Assembly: GCA_016800925.1 (NCBI GenBank) | Contig: JABCPU010000097.1 | Location: 1-64,000, forward strand | Source of the DNA: Suillus spraguei | Taxonomy: Eukaryota > Basidiomycota > Agaricomycetes > Boletales > Suillaceae | Direction: 5' to 3' | DNA: 64,000 bases | Shown: in pieces, positions 1 through 9,715 of the stretch | Position numbering within the stretch: the first letter of the stretch is position 1 | Layout: each line of letters starts with the position of its first letter | Program-made: the position numbers and the translations under genes | Notes under the pieces: model-generated | The model's database searches: none | Seen by the model: only the letters and a program-made list of their open reading frames with translations | What the model was told of the DNA's origin: nothing

Positions 1-519
1 CCTGTCCGGACCACCCATCCGAATGTACTCACTTCTCGACCTTAACTCCCTGGTGAACATCTGCATCTATCTCCTTTCGTCATTTCTCCTACTACCGTAC
101 TCCGGCTGTTTATATTTCCGTCCTGTGTTACTGATCCGTTTCCTGTGTTCATTTCCGATTCATGCTTACTGATCCGCTGTGCAATAACTAATAGACTTCC
201 GTTACACTTCGTACATAGCCCTTGGTCCGGACTTGCTGATTATCCGTCTTAGATACTTACTGTATATAAACCACTTGTAGATCTCCGTAGAACCTTAGTT
301 CGAATATCATCTTAGATTCTGCTCATTCTGCCTCCTCCGGACTTAAGTCACTCTCCGCTTTAAGTCACCTTCCAAGATTAGGATTGACTCTATAGTCCAT
401 ACCTCCGACTCTATCTTCGGATAGTCCATCTCCGTAGTTTCTAGTTAGGAACTCGTTCCGAACTAGCCTTAATCTCTTTCCTCTCCTTACGTTCCGAATT
501 ACCTTCGGACGTATTACAT
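1..519 (+). mobile_element. LTR-like sequence (truncated or solo LTR)
   Basis: No coding frame is visible. The stretch is rich in TCCG/CGGA words and short imperfect repeats. It has a good TATA box (TATATAAA at 263-270) followed by a pyrimidine-rich tract, and it ends in a TTACA-type terminus near 515-519. That is the look of a Ty3/gypsy-type LTR read left to right with its 5' end cut off by the window edge. I could not find a primer-binding site or a second LTR, so it may be a solo LTR or an element remnant. The identification is inference from composition and the promoter-like signal only. Confidence 0.35.
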
Positions 520-1050
520 CCGACACCTTCGACACCCGGATCCGTCACGCAACCCTTCCGGGTCTTCGGACAATAACTCCTCCCTGAAATAAAGGGCATT
601 ACTCGAGAAAGGGGCACAGTGTACGAACTGAGGCCAAAGCCCTTCGGATCTCTCTACCCTTGAGTACAGTCTAACAAGAGCGGGTGTCGAAACTCTTTGG
701 AATTTGCATGAGCACATTTTGATGGGAAGAGCTGAGCTACCATCCGATCTCCGGAAAGCGAGGAATAACATGATTGAAATAAGTCCCAAGAGGAAATCAC
801 AGGCTCGCTTGCTGACCCCATGATGACTTTACACGTCACAGTGATGAATAAGGCAACCTGTGCGATTTCATCACACTGATCCAGCGGAAAATCATGGTGA
901 ACATCTATTGACTATTCAGAACATGAACACAATGAAGATAATCAACTCTTACTGGTATCAAATTCGACTGCTGCACATAAGTCCATTTCGGGAGGCTTTT
1001 GACTGTTGAACTGAGCTTCTAAGCCATCTATCTCCAACATAATTGCCCTC
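520..1050. other. Non-coding spacer, nothing recognised
   Basis: Short open frames exist on both strands, but none has a recognisable protein signature or sensible intron structure. No RNA gene or repeat was recognised. It lies between the LTR-like end and the decayed mobile-element ORF, so it is probably degraded repeat DNA. Confidence 0.3.
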
Positions 1051-1606
1051 TTCCGTGTGACCACAATGTCTGCTTTTCGTTTGACAGACTCCACAGCTGT
1101 GCGAAGCAATAGTAGCTCGCGACAACATCATTGGAATTACCTGCAAGTAACAACCGAAAGCACCACTGAACACGGAACTCTATGTTATCGAGGACCATCA
1201 AGGCCTTCACAGTTGGCCGATGTATGTTCTTTTGGGAGACGTCACCAGAAATAGCGACTCTGAGTTCACAGGCAACAAAATGATCTAGTAAAGTGAGTTG
1301 CTCAAGATCATCTGCGAGAGCCGTAATAGATAATGGTGGAGTGGGGTTGGGGTGAGAAACAGGCGTTTGTTGTCGATAAGAGTGAGTGCGTCCAGCTGTG
1401 AGACTAACAAATCCGTGATGGCGTTCGTGCGGGGAGAGCCAGCAGCAGCACGTTCTGCTTGGGTATGTTTGGTGCGTTGTAAATGTGCAGCCATAAGACA
1501 TTCTGCAATGAGTACCCCTTAGGCATGCCATCCTCAGCACGATCACCGGTTTCGATGCATTCCTCACAGAAGCACCATTTGAACAGTGAGCGAGACACAG
1601 GCATGA
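1050..1606 (-). pseudogene. Decayed N-terminal part of a basidiomycete repeat-family ORF
   Basis: On the minus strand, starting near 1606, the reading begins MPVSRSLFKWCFCEEC, a basic leader followed by a CxC/CxxC cysteine cluster. It then needs a frame change to reach a helical stretch (HLQRTKHTQAERAAAG) and an acidic segment ending LDALTLIDN. Proteins starting with such a cysteine knuckle and an acidic helix are common at the N terminus of multicopy Agaricomycete genes linked to transposons; I recall this layout from Plavaka-like elements but cannot confirm it. At least one frameshift is needed and no transposase core is present. A minus-strand open frame of 320 codons at 1028-1990 overlaps it in another frame and is probably accidental. 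Confidence 0.3.
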
Positions 1607-2371
1607 AGAACGGGGCGAATAGCAATGACAGTATGTACCGTCGTTTCTATGAATTGATGGGAGTGAATTGGAGAGCAAGAAACGACTGCATAGGCAAGCT
1701 TTTGAGTCAGACGAACAACAACGATAAAAGAAACAACTCGCAATTTCCAGTAATGAAATAACAAGACAGCAGTAAGCCTTGTATGAAAATATGACGTTCA
1801 TTACAAGAACTACCAAACAAGGATATAACTCTGTTGTCAGGGAGAGCTGGCGCGACCTGAGAGGACTGAGCTTGGTGTGGACTGATCGTTGGCAAAGAAC
1901 GCCGGCGGGAAGGGCTGCCATGGTCATCGAACCAGGAAGCGATGGATGTTGACTTAGAATTAGGAGTTGCGGTGGGATGAACGGGCACAACCGTACATAC
2001 AGTCATGCCCTGGAGAAGGTCGTGAAGGTCGCTGTGATGAGACGTCTGGTGACGATGAAAGTAGAGAACACCGGGCACGACTGTACATACAGTCATGCCT
2101 GGAAGAAGGTGAGGAAGGTCGTTTCGACAAGGAGAATGGAGCTCGACAGTACAAACCGTCGAACCTCCTAGAGTAATAGTTACTAAGTTCCATAGACTTA
2201 GAACTTTGGCGATGAAAGTGCCAACAATCACAAACACAGGACTTAGAACTTTTTGGCGACGAAAGCGCCAACAATCACAAACACCCATATAGGGAATTGT
2301 TACATAACATTGACTCAGTTTGAACTTTGTACTTCGACTCTCTCGAGCTACTTCATCGTCCCCATCCTTGA

Positions 2372-2397
2372 AGCACGACAGTATGTACTGTCGTGCT
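2372..2397. repeat. Hairpin-forming palindrome with GTATGTAC core
   Basis: A perfect inverted repeat: AGCACGACA on the left and TGTCGTGCT on the right, around the core GTATGTAC whose GTA/TAC also pair, leaving a two-base loop. It is one of a family of such sites in both arms. A second copy with small changes lies at 2432-2457. Possible roles are a transposase-binding subterminal repeat or an operator; neither is shown. Confidence 0.8.
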
Positions 2398-2775
2398 CAT
2401 CGAGTTCATCGTTCATCGTTCCTATCTTCGGAGCACGACGGTATGTACTGTCGTGTCTCCTATCCCATTACCACCCACCACCTCGCCAACTCCATCCTTT
2501 TTCGCTGAATGATCAAGCCCACCAGCTCGCCAACTCCATCCTTTTTCATGGAATGATCAAGCCATCAACTCCGGGTCATCTGCCTTCGCTTACTGCGATC
2601 CTTTAGATCATGCTGGCCGTTAGTCAGGTAAGCCCATTTGTTGACAGATCCAACCATTAATCAACCAACATGTCCAGCCGTCAACACACATCATCCCTCC
2701 ATCGTACATACAGTGGAGTGGGCAATGGCTAACTCGCTCTCGCAACGATCCAGCCAGCCGTTAACATATGTCATC

Positions 2776-2803
2776 CCCTCCACCGTACATACAGTGGAGG
2801 GGG
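2776..2803. repeat. Quasi-palindrome with GTACATAC core and CCTCCAC/GTGGAGG stem
   Basis: It has the same eight-base core as the other arm palindromes but a different stem (CCCCTCCAC paired with GTGGAGGGG). A related copy lies near 2696-2717. In the right arm this stem class occurs at 9727-9753, where the nine-base stem is perfect, and at 9893-9920. Confidence 0.75.
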
Positions 2804-2859
2804 AATTGACTTATCTTCCATTCCCTGCAGTTCACGTACACCATATATTCAACACGCTG

Positions 2860-5240
2860 CTATGCTACACCAACTTTCATCCATCGGAACATCTCATCTG
2901 ACACATTCAACCTTTCTACCTGACCTCCAGTAAGACCATCAATCCATCTGCCGTTGTATAGGGCCTTGGTAATCCAGTGACCGGGTTCCATACAGTCATC
3001 GAATTTCCCGATGTGCGTATCCTCTTCATTGGTTTGGAACCCTGGGGCGCGAAAATATCATTATCCAAGACCCTCTGATTATCGATGATATTCAGTTCTC
3101 ACTCTATCCCGCACGCCATGCCATGTTCTTGACCTGGAGCACACATTCAACATCGTTTTCGATATCACTTTCTTCTGAACTCATACCCCCGTCTCCCAGC
3201 ATCTTGACTAGTTTTTGAAGCTACTGCCAAGCTGGTAGGTCGTCGTCCTCGCCATCTTTCTTCAGCTCAATAACTTGCTCCAGGACTTTTGCTCTGCGGA
3301 GATATTTCTATAGACACATTAGTATCCGAAGAGCCTTGAGATCATGCTGCAGACATACATTTCGCCGACGAGTTGTTTGACGAACCGACTTCAGATTTTC
3401 ACCTCTTTTGCAATCAACCTCTCCTCCACTTCTTCCGCAGTCTCCAAGCAGCCCTTTGCTGTAACCTTTGGTTGGGCTGCTCTCCAGACCATCCGCATCT
3501 GCTTGTAGCGTTCTTCGAGTATCGCCTTATAATAGGCATCCGACCTCCGGAACGGCCACTCCTCTTCTACACTCCTCTTTTTCAATTCTTCAAGGAGAAA
3601 TATTGAGAATTTTCGCATTCCAGGCAGTGTTAAATCCATGTTTGAGATCAAAGGCCAGATTCTGGGTGTTGGGGCCTGGGCCATCTTCATACTCGTACGA
3701 GTACACATCTCCACGATCCGCCGCTGGTGCACAATAAAATCTGTGTCTTGAGATATACTGAAGGTATCTTTGAGGAGACGCCGGATTTCACCCTACTTCA
3801 TGCTTAGCATCAGCATATACGTCAAAAATTCAACTCTCACAAGAAGGAAGTCTCTTTCGTGGCTCAAATCTGCGGCCCTTTCTATCCTAATTTCATCATC
3901 CTGCTTCTTTTTCCTTCGAGGACTATGCTTGTGGATGTCAAAATATCCTTATCGACGAGGATGCGTCTGAGTGCCGCCTCTATGCCTTTGGAGATCGCGT
4001 TTTCCATCACAGACATAGGGTAGACGTCGTCAGGCTGAAATCGCTGTGGCTCTTGCTCAATTGTCGATGATCGTTCTCGATGCGTTTCCATAGGCTCGTC
4101 AGCATCCTGCTATGACGTGAGTTTAAAACGAGTTCCGACCGCTTAGTACTTACCTCTACTACAGATACAGACACATCTTGCGTGTTGTTCCACGTGCCTT
4201 CCTGATCTTTTTGATTGTCTTGAGGCACGGAGTCTTGACGCTGTGGTTTCTGGGCGTGTGGGTGGCTGTTGAGCGTTCCTTCGGTGCGGGTCTGTGCCAT
4301 TTCCGTGGCCGCATCCTGCTGTTGCCTACCGTGTCTTGCAAAGCGCTGCTTCCATTTTAGCGAGCGTTCTCTTTTCTACCCTCATCCCTTTTTTTCTATT
4401 CTAGTTGTAGGCCTTCGCCTTCGCATGCCTTCGGCAAAAGGCTCTCTCATGTTTCTTCTTAGCTGCTTGACATCATTAGCGATTCCCAGTGCTCAGTCGT
4501 TCTTCCCCACCTCTTGATTTTTTCTTGTATCTAAATCTGTGTTGTGTCATGCCAGTTCTTCAGCCAACTACTTGCCATCATTAGTAATTCCTTGGTCAGT
4601 CATTCTTTCTCACCTCTCGTCTTTTTTGCACTTATTTTTGCTTCATGCTGTGCTAGTTCTTCAGCAACTTCTTCCTCAGCAGTGCTGCTGCTGCTCTTGC
4701 CATGTGTGAATTTCCTATTAACTTGTAAGCATGCATCTGACTGAATGCATCTGTTGCACTTACTTGCTTTTCCCGCTCTCGCTCTCTCAGAGCCTTTTCC
4801 CATCGCTCGTTGAAATGCAGCTGTGCGCTCATGCTCTTCTTCTGCAAGATGTCTTGCTCCTCAATGTGTCTTGAGCTTCTCCGTATCGCATACCATTCCA
4901 GTCCTCTACCTTCATATAATGTTGTTAATACGTTCTTGTTGTTCATACACAGTCTGGCGAAGTACCTGCGAATAGTCGACTTCCTGAATGCGACGCTTCC
5001 CAGATATCTGGATGGTATCATGAGTCATGGAAGCTGATTCGTACTATCTACATACCACTTCCTCTCTGGCCCTCTTTCGAGTCGCGGTACACTGGTGGGA
5101 GGCTGACTGAGAACATCCATGAAGTCGCCAGGACCCTTATCATATCTTCATCGTCACCAAATAAATCCGCGTCATGAGACGTTTGTACGTCTTCTGCTGA
5201 AACTCGGGATGCTGCATGTCGACATCAATTTTATTGGCGC
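2860..5240 (-). pseudogene. Decayed member of a multicopy basidiomycete family of unknown function
   Basis: Read on the minus strand, the coding trace includes HIEEQDILQKK and LHFNERWEKALRERERE near 4760-4870, a Gln/charged linker near 4040-4300 and SPRRKKKQDDE near 3900. It continues with YEYEDGPGPNTQNLAFDL near 3660-3690, the block FLLEELKKRSVEEEWPFRRS with RSDAYYKAILEERYKQMR near 3490-3590, VRQTTRRRN near 3380, and KYLRRAKVLEQ near 3290. It ends with a tail containing ALYNGRWIDGLTGGQ that stops at 2860-2862. I recall this conserved order from a very large family of Agaricomycete predicted proteins with no known function, often near transposons. Several single-base frame changes (for example between NTAWNAKI and FLLEELKKRS) make this copy non-functional. 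Its 3' end abuts the inner edge of the left inverted-repeat arm. Confidence 0.6.
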
Positions 5241-5601
5241 TTATAGCGGGGAAATAATTCATCGTTAGTTTGCAAACATCATTCCTGGGTCTTTAAGTTT
5301 CGGCATGCATTTTTGTCTTGATTCTTCTAGACTCTTGTTGTATGAATGAACAACATTCCAACAGGTCCAGGCCCATCTCCATCGCTTTCAATTATCTTTT
5401 GCTCTATTCGCTCTTACAATTACCTGCACAAATTAACAATTACCCTTGACAACTAGGATTATCATGGCAATGCTTCGGTTTGGCTCCCCGCTATAATTTT
5501 TTTGTCCCCACTATTTTTTTTCAACTACATCTGAAACGATTATGGTTATTGTCTTTTGACTCAGCATGTGAAGTTATTAAAAGACGGATCGCTGCTATAG
5601 C

Positions 5602-5688
5602 CTGCTTCCATCGCCCGCTTCCATCGCCCGCTTTCATCGCCCGCTTTCATCGCCCGCTTTCATCGCCCGCATTCATCGCCCACCTCTT
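5602..5688. repeat. 13-bp minisatellite, about six units
   Basis: Tandem units of CGCCCGCTTTCAT, with a CGCCCGCTTCCAT variant first and a CGCCCGCATTCAT variant near the end. The unit length is not a multiple of three, which argues against a coding role. It lies inside the inverted-repeat island. Confidence 0.85.
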
Positions 5689-5699
5689 AAATTATTGCT

Positions 5700-6400
5700 T
5701 GATCAAATTATAATCATCAGATGGTAAACACTCGCACATTTATCCTTCCAACATCTGCTGTGAGTTATCGCTTACTACCTCACACCCTTTATTTACCTTC
5801 AAATCAGACCCCGGAGCTTCACCTGCGGTGCAGGCTATATTCAGCATCGTGGACCAGACCCCGTCAGGTCACTATGTTGACGCGTTGCTCTGGCCGCTCA
5901 CGCGCTGCTCAGCGTTTTCCTGTTCCGGAAAGCCTTCTCGAGGAGGCTGCAGTGCAGCCTTATGTTCACAACTGCTTCGTGAATGTGTGGGAAGGGAGAT
6001 ACATCCATCGATTCTGCATCTTCTTCAAGCGACATCTTCATCTCTGAGCCAACATGCTTCTTAGTACGGGTGGTCATAAGTTCCGAGGCGATGCAGTTGT
6101 TATGAGGGTTGGAGTCAACTATCCCTCTGTTGTGAACATCCGAGGCAGAGATAATGCGCTTGCTGATTTTTTAATTCACCAGTGAGTAAACTCAATGATC
6201 TATTGAGCCTACCATAACTATCTTTTCAGCTTTGTGCAAAGCATAAGTAGTCGTCCAAGAGCTAGGCTCCCACGCGATCTTACTCTTGTAAAACCCTTGA
6301 GGACTCGTGCCAATTGTCGGTCAGCTGCAAGGTGTAGAGTAGTAGTATAATTTGCATTGTTACATACCAAATTTCTCAGCTGGACTGCAGATATACAAAC
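5700..6400. other. Island interior without a recognised gene
   Basis: Two overlapping plus-strand frames (5721-6047 and 5828-6064) read through this stretch. Neither has a known motif, and minus-strand reading gives only short frames. The sequence could hold further captured or decayed gene fragments, but I cannot identify any. Confidence 0.3.
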
Positions 6401-6672
6401 AAGATCCGTTCTGATCTTGATTAAACATTCGAAAGCACCAGCTTGAACTGATACTGACGGTTCTGGGTAGCTTCGCAGACAACTTGCATGATGTAGTTTC
6501 GCTCTTCCTGATGCGTAAAACTCGCGGTTACTAATCTTTCTACACCTGTTATTTTTAAGCCAAGGATGCGCAAAACATCTCCGTTGCTTGGGCGTTTCTG
6601 GTATTCCATCCATCCTGTCTTGAACATGCTTGATTCTTGGAACACCAGCTTAATATAGAACGCATACAGCAC
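6400..6672 (-). pseudogene. Importin-beta (Kap95/KPNB1) gene fragment
   Basis: The minus strand reads ERNYIMQVVCEATQ near 6470-6515 and, after a frame change of one or two bases, PSVSVQAGAFECLIKI near 6415-6465. Together they match the well-known HEAT-repeat segment of importin beta-1 (ERNYIMQVVCEATQ, then a short variable stretch and AF-CL-KI). Upstream residues (DVLRILGLKITGVERL) are diverged. Only about 80 codons of a protein of about 860 residues are present, with a frameshift, so it is a captured or translocated fragment and not a gene. It lies between decayed members of basidiomycete repeat families inside the inverted-repeat island. Confidence 0.65.
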
Positions 6673-6708
6673 GTAATAATGACGGAGACATATAATGCAG
6701 TCGGGGTA

Positions 6709-7543
6709 TCACTTCCTGGCCTTGCTCTTGCCTACAGCCATTTCTCCCTCCTTTTGTCTCGCGCATCCAGACGTGTATTTCAGGCGTGTCATGATCAAAT
6801 CGTTGACTGGCCACAAGTTGGTATAATTGTCAAGGTCTGGGAAGTTGTCGAGCACCTGAGATGATAAGTTTATTGACAATATCGAGACTCAGAGAAACTG
6901 TTCACCTTGCCACGCACGACTTCCAATAGCACGGGACTTTGGGCAGACGCGCATTTTGTCGTGTCAAGGTGGTTGTCGATGAGACTATGCATAGACTCTT
7001 AGGAATTCTCAGTTAATTTGCAATACCAAGGGTACAATGACAATTTGCAAACCTTGAATTTTGTGTATGACTTTGGATTCCAATCTAAAGCTTCACGAAG
7101 TGTGTAACCCCCACGCCCCGGACGCCCAGGTTCACCGGCAGGTTTAGGAATCTTTGAGTCTTCTGATAAACTCACGCTCGAAGTTGAGGAGTCGCTATCT
7201 GAGAAAGAATCCAAAGAGCCTGAGGAATCTGAGGGTGAAGGCATTCAAGAATGGGGGTGCGTGGAATTGGAAGTGGCTTTCTTGGTGTATGGAGAGGAAG
7301 AGCGATCAGAATGCTTGCGCATCTGCTTTGCAAGCTTGAATTCAGGGGCGGGTGTAGACGACGAAGCCTTTGCAGTGGGAATGATACTAGCTTGAGGAAC
7401 TAGGATTTCGTCGCAATAAGTGTAGTCGGGCGACGATTGGCATTGCCAAACAGCTCTAGCTGGTCTGTGAGCATTGGGGGAAGAGGTGGTGGAGCCCCAG
7501 GCTCCGAGTCATAGAAAGGTGGAACAACTGTAGTACTGCGCAT
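6709..7543 (-). pseudogene. Small serine-rich multicopy basidiomycete protein, nonsense-broken
   Basis: On the minus strand an N-terminal part starts at 7543 (MRSTTVVPPFYDSEPGAPPP, then a Ser/Lys-rich stretch ending KKATSNSTHPHS). An in-frame TGA at 7245-7247 follows, then MPSPSDSSGSLD with an acidic serine tract, KPAGEPGRPGRGGYTLREAL, an intron near 7000, LIDNHLDTTKCAS, a second intron near 6860-6910, VLDNFPDLDNY, LWPVNDLIMTRLKYTSG and a basic end KSKARK followed by TGA at 6709-6711. This pattern (RPGRGGY-L--ALDW; LID-HLDT-KC; FPDL--Y---WPV-D--LKYT) is one I recall from multicopy Agaricomycete proteins of unknown function. The in-frame stop suggests a pseudogene, unless an intron removes it. 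Confidence 0.6.
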
Positions 7544-7886
7544 GATAGAGAAAGAACCGAGTAGCTACCTGGAACTTAAGGATGGTTCATGAGAGGTAAA
7601 GTATTCAACAGATTACCATATTGAGTGAAAACAATAAGGGGCTTTGAAAATGGTAACCAAGATTAGCGCTTGTAAAGAATAAGAATAAGAATAATAGGGC
7701 TGCATTAGCGTATCTCAAGAGAAGAATAAGAAGAATAGCACTACACAAATGGCGTCGACGATGAAGTTACCATGGAATCAAACAAATACAGAAACAAATA
7801 CGGTAATGATACAAAAGTATTTGAAAACAAATGAGAAGTACAGATAAATACATTGTGAGCGGGTGACTACAGCGGATTATATCATA
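7544..7886. other. AT-rich intergenic spacer
   Basis: This divergent region separates the minus-strand serine-rich pseudogene from the plus-strand WD40 pseudogene. It contains short AAGAATAAGAATAA-type repeats near 7675-7735 and several TACAAATA/AATACA words. It could hold both promoters, but no clear TATA box or motif stands out. Confidence 0.4.
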
Positions 7887-9314
7887 ATGTCTTTCCTTGC
7901 ATTGTTCAACAAGTCAGCGCAGCCACTGCGTTACAAGCTGCTCGCTCGTTTAACTGCCTATAATGGCTCTATCCATGCACTTGCGATTTCTAATGATGGA
8001 CACCTGCTTGCATGCGGTGGTAAGAAAGCAGAAACTCGGTCATAGACAGGGCTAACAAACAAACAGGTACCGAGGGAATCAAAATCTGGGATATCAAATC
8101 TCGGAAAGAACTCACATCTTCGTCCAATCATCATGAATCAAGGGGAACAGTCAGTTGTGCAATCTGGGCCACGACTACGAAAACTGCGGCAGAAACCCTC
8201 TGTTATGGAACAGGCCTGGGTTATATCGTATGTTTACAACGCAGTCTCACAGATGTAAGTGCCTAGGTTTGCTGTTCGACTGTCCATTGACGCCAACAGG
8301 AGAAATTCCAGGAAATATGCGCCAGGAGACTGGGATCAGGATTTGAGATCACATGCTTGTCATGGCATTCAACTTCCTCTGAAGGAAACCTGCGAATTGT
8401 AGTCGGAACTAGAGACAAAATGGTTCAGGTTCTGATGCTCAACACAAGCTCGCAGCTCCAGCCCGTCTTCACAGTGCGACTTGAAAATACGGTGCCCAAG
8501 TCGGTAGGTTCGCAGACAACCAGAGCATCTATGTGTTTGGGCTCTATGATGGCAACTTGTCAGTCCTTCCACTGCATACTTTCATTGCCTGATGCTGAGA
8601 GCCGAACAGCATGAAACTGAAGGATGAAGATGGCACATAGTGCAAGAAATTAGCTGCAAATCAGTGATGTGAGGAACTACCGCTCTCGACCTGGGCGCGT
8701 TACTGACATATTATATAGTGGTCATGCTGCGGTGTACTCAAAGTGGGGCGTTTTCGTTGTAGATAATGCAACAGACGGCTTTACATTATATCGCCTTGAA
8801 GGTGATGGTGAGCCTCTTCAACATTTGCAACTGGTTTGCCAAGTGTATCGGTCCCAAGCAAGTGGCATTTGGGGAAGAAGGCAAGGTAGTTGTGGGAGGA
8901 AGTGACCATGGGCTAGTATACATATTTGATCGGAAGACAGGGGAGACACTTGAAACCCTCCACCACGGACACGGCCTTGTGCAAACAATATCCATAAGTA
9001 TTAAAACTAGTCAGAAAGAATGTCACTGAACTGGTTTAGGCACGCAATCTCAATGGCCGCTGCACAATTGCCAGCACTTCACCTGTGCTAGGGCGCAGGA
9101 AACTACAATCAAGATATGGGCATACGACTACGCCGTGCCAAAGGTATCCAAGGCGCCCTCAGGGGATTACTGGTCCCTGTCGCACATACTGGTGATGTTG
9201 ACACGACTACTGGCACTGCTATCTATGAGCGTCTTCCTGCTGATAAATTATAGAGACAGCTTTTTGGTAAGTGGGCCAGTTGGTCAGCAGGGATCTAACT
9301 AACACACCTTCAGG
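7887..9314 (+). pseudogene. WD40-repeat protein with C-terminal membrane anchor, frameshifted
   Basis: The plus-strand start reads MSFLALFNKSAQPLRYKLLA, followed by WD-like blocks (AYNGSIHALAISNDGHLLACGG, then after an intron TEGIKIWDIKSRKEL). Later blocks include CYGTGLGYIVCLQRS, LGSGFEITCLSWHS, RDKMVQVLMLN, AVYSKWGVFVVDNATDGFTLYRL, KQVAFGEEGKVVVGG and HGLVYIFDRKTGETLETL. A hydrophobic span at about 9178-9246 (LVMLTRLLALLSMSVFLLINY) would anchor the C terminus. I recall this family from many Agaricomycetes; its function is unknown. Frame is lost at least near 8510 (SVG to ADNQ), 8636 (DGT to VQE), 8820 and 8850, each explained by one missing base, so it cannot be translated as one protein. 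A further frame at 9343-9654 follows. Confidence 0.7.
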
Positions 9315-9342
9315 ATAGCACACTGAACGTGTACATGGGTAC

Positions 9343-9654
9343 ATGACTTCGGCAACAATGATTAATGTGGCCGATGACTTTTCACAGCGTGTCCAAGCTG
9401 CCATGATATTTGACGAGTATGTAGATATCCAGAAGGACAAGGAAGGGCCGACTGAAGGATACGTCAAAAATGACATTGTGATGCTCCGGGAATTAGCGGC
9501 AAAGATCCTGGAGCTAGCTCAAGAAGCGGACGGAGAGATCGACAAAGATGACCATAGGGGCAAGCGCGATACTGATTACCCGCAAGCAGTGAAAGGAGAT
9601 GAAGAGGCGAAGGACCTATCTCCCATCGACCTATCTCCCGTCCAGTACATGTAG
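9343..9654 (+). CDS. Possible C-terminal exon or small ORF after the WD40 pseudogene
   Basis: An uninterrupted 103-codon frame encodes an acidic, Asp/Glu-rich, partly helical protein (MLRELAAKILELAQEADGE) ending in DLSPVQYM. It begins just after a GT-AG intron (9264-9314) that closes the membrane-anchored WD40 frame, offset by one base from it. It may therefore be the original C-terminal tail of that protein cut off by another single-base loss, or an unrelated small ORF. I recognise no domain. Confidence 0.3.
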   Translation: MTSATMINVADDFSQRVQAAMIFDEYVDIQKDKEGPTEGYVKNDIVMLRELAAKILELAQEADGEIDKDDHRGKRDTDYPQAVKGDEEAKDLSPIDLSPVQYM

Positions 9655-9715
9655 CAGCACATTGAACATAGACATAAGTTTTGCATTATGCCCTCCACCG
9701 CATTGGTAGATGGAC

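Larger units (their letters stand above)
1908..2811 (+). repeat. Left arm of large inverted repeat
   Basis: This arm of about 0.9 kb reappears in reverse complement at about 9716-10658, with long near-identical runs broken by substitutions and small indels. Shared landmarks, in order, are a GGATGTTGACTTAGA segment, two tandem ACTTAGAACTTT/CAACAATCACAAACAC units, an AACATTGACTCAGTTTGAAC segment, two tandem copies of a block of about 40 bp (CTCGCCAACTCCATCC), and a TCAGGTAAGCCCATTTGTTG segment. The arm holds at least six quasi-palindromes built on a GTACATAC/GTATGTAC core. Relative to the right arm it lacks about 85 bp near 2735. I found no convincing target-site duplication outside either arm. 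Confidence 0.85.

Noticed and set aside
1028..1990. 320-codon minus-strand frame
   Set aside because: Composition is Ser/Cys/Leu-rich with no motif, and a more protein-like trace (cysteine knuckle plus helix) lies in other frames over the same DNA. It also runs into the inverted-repeat arm.
2372..2803. Palindromes considered as a CRISPR-like array
   Set aside because: Spacing is irregular, spacers are themselves repeated between the arms, there are no cas genes, and the genome is eukaryotic.
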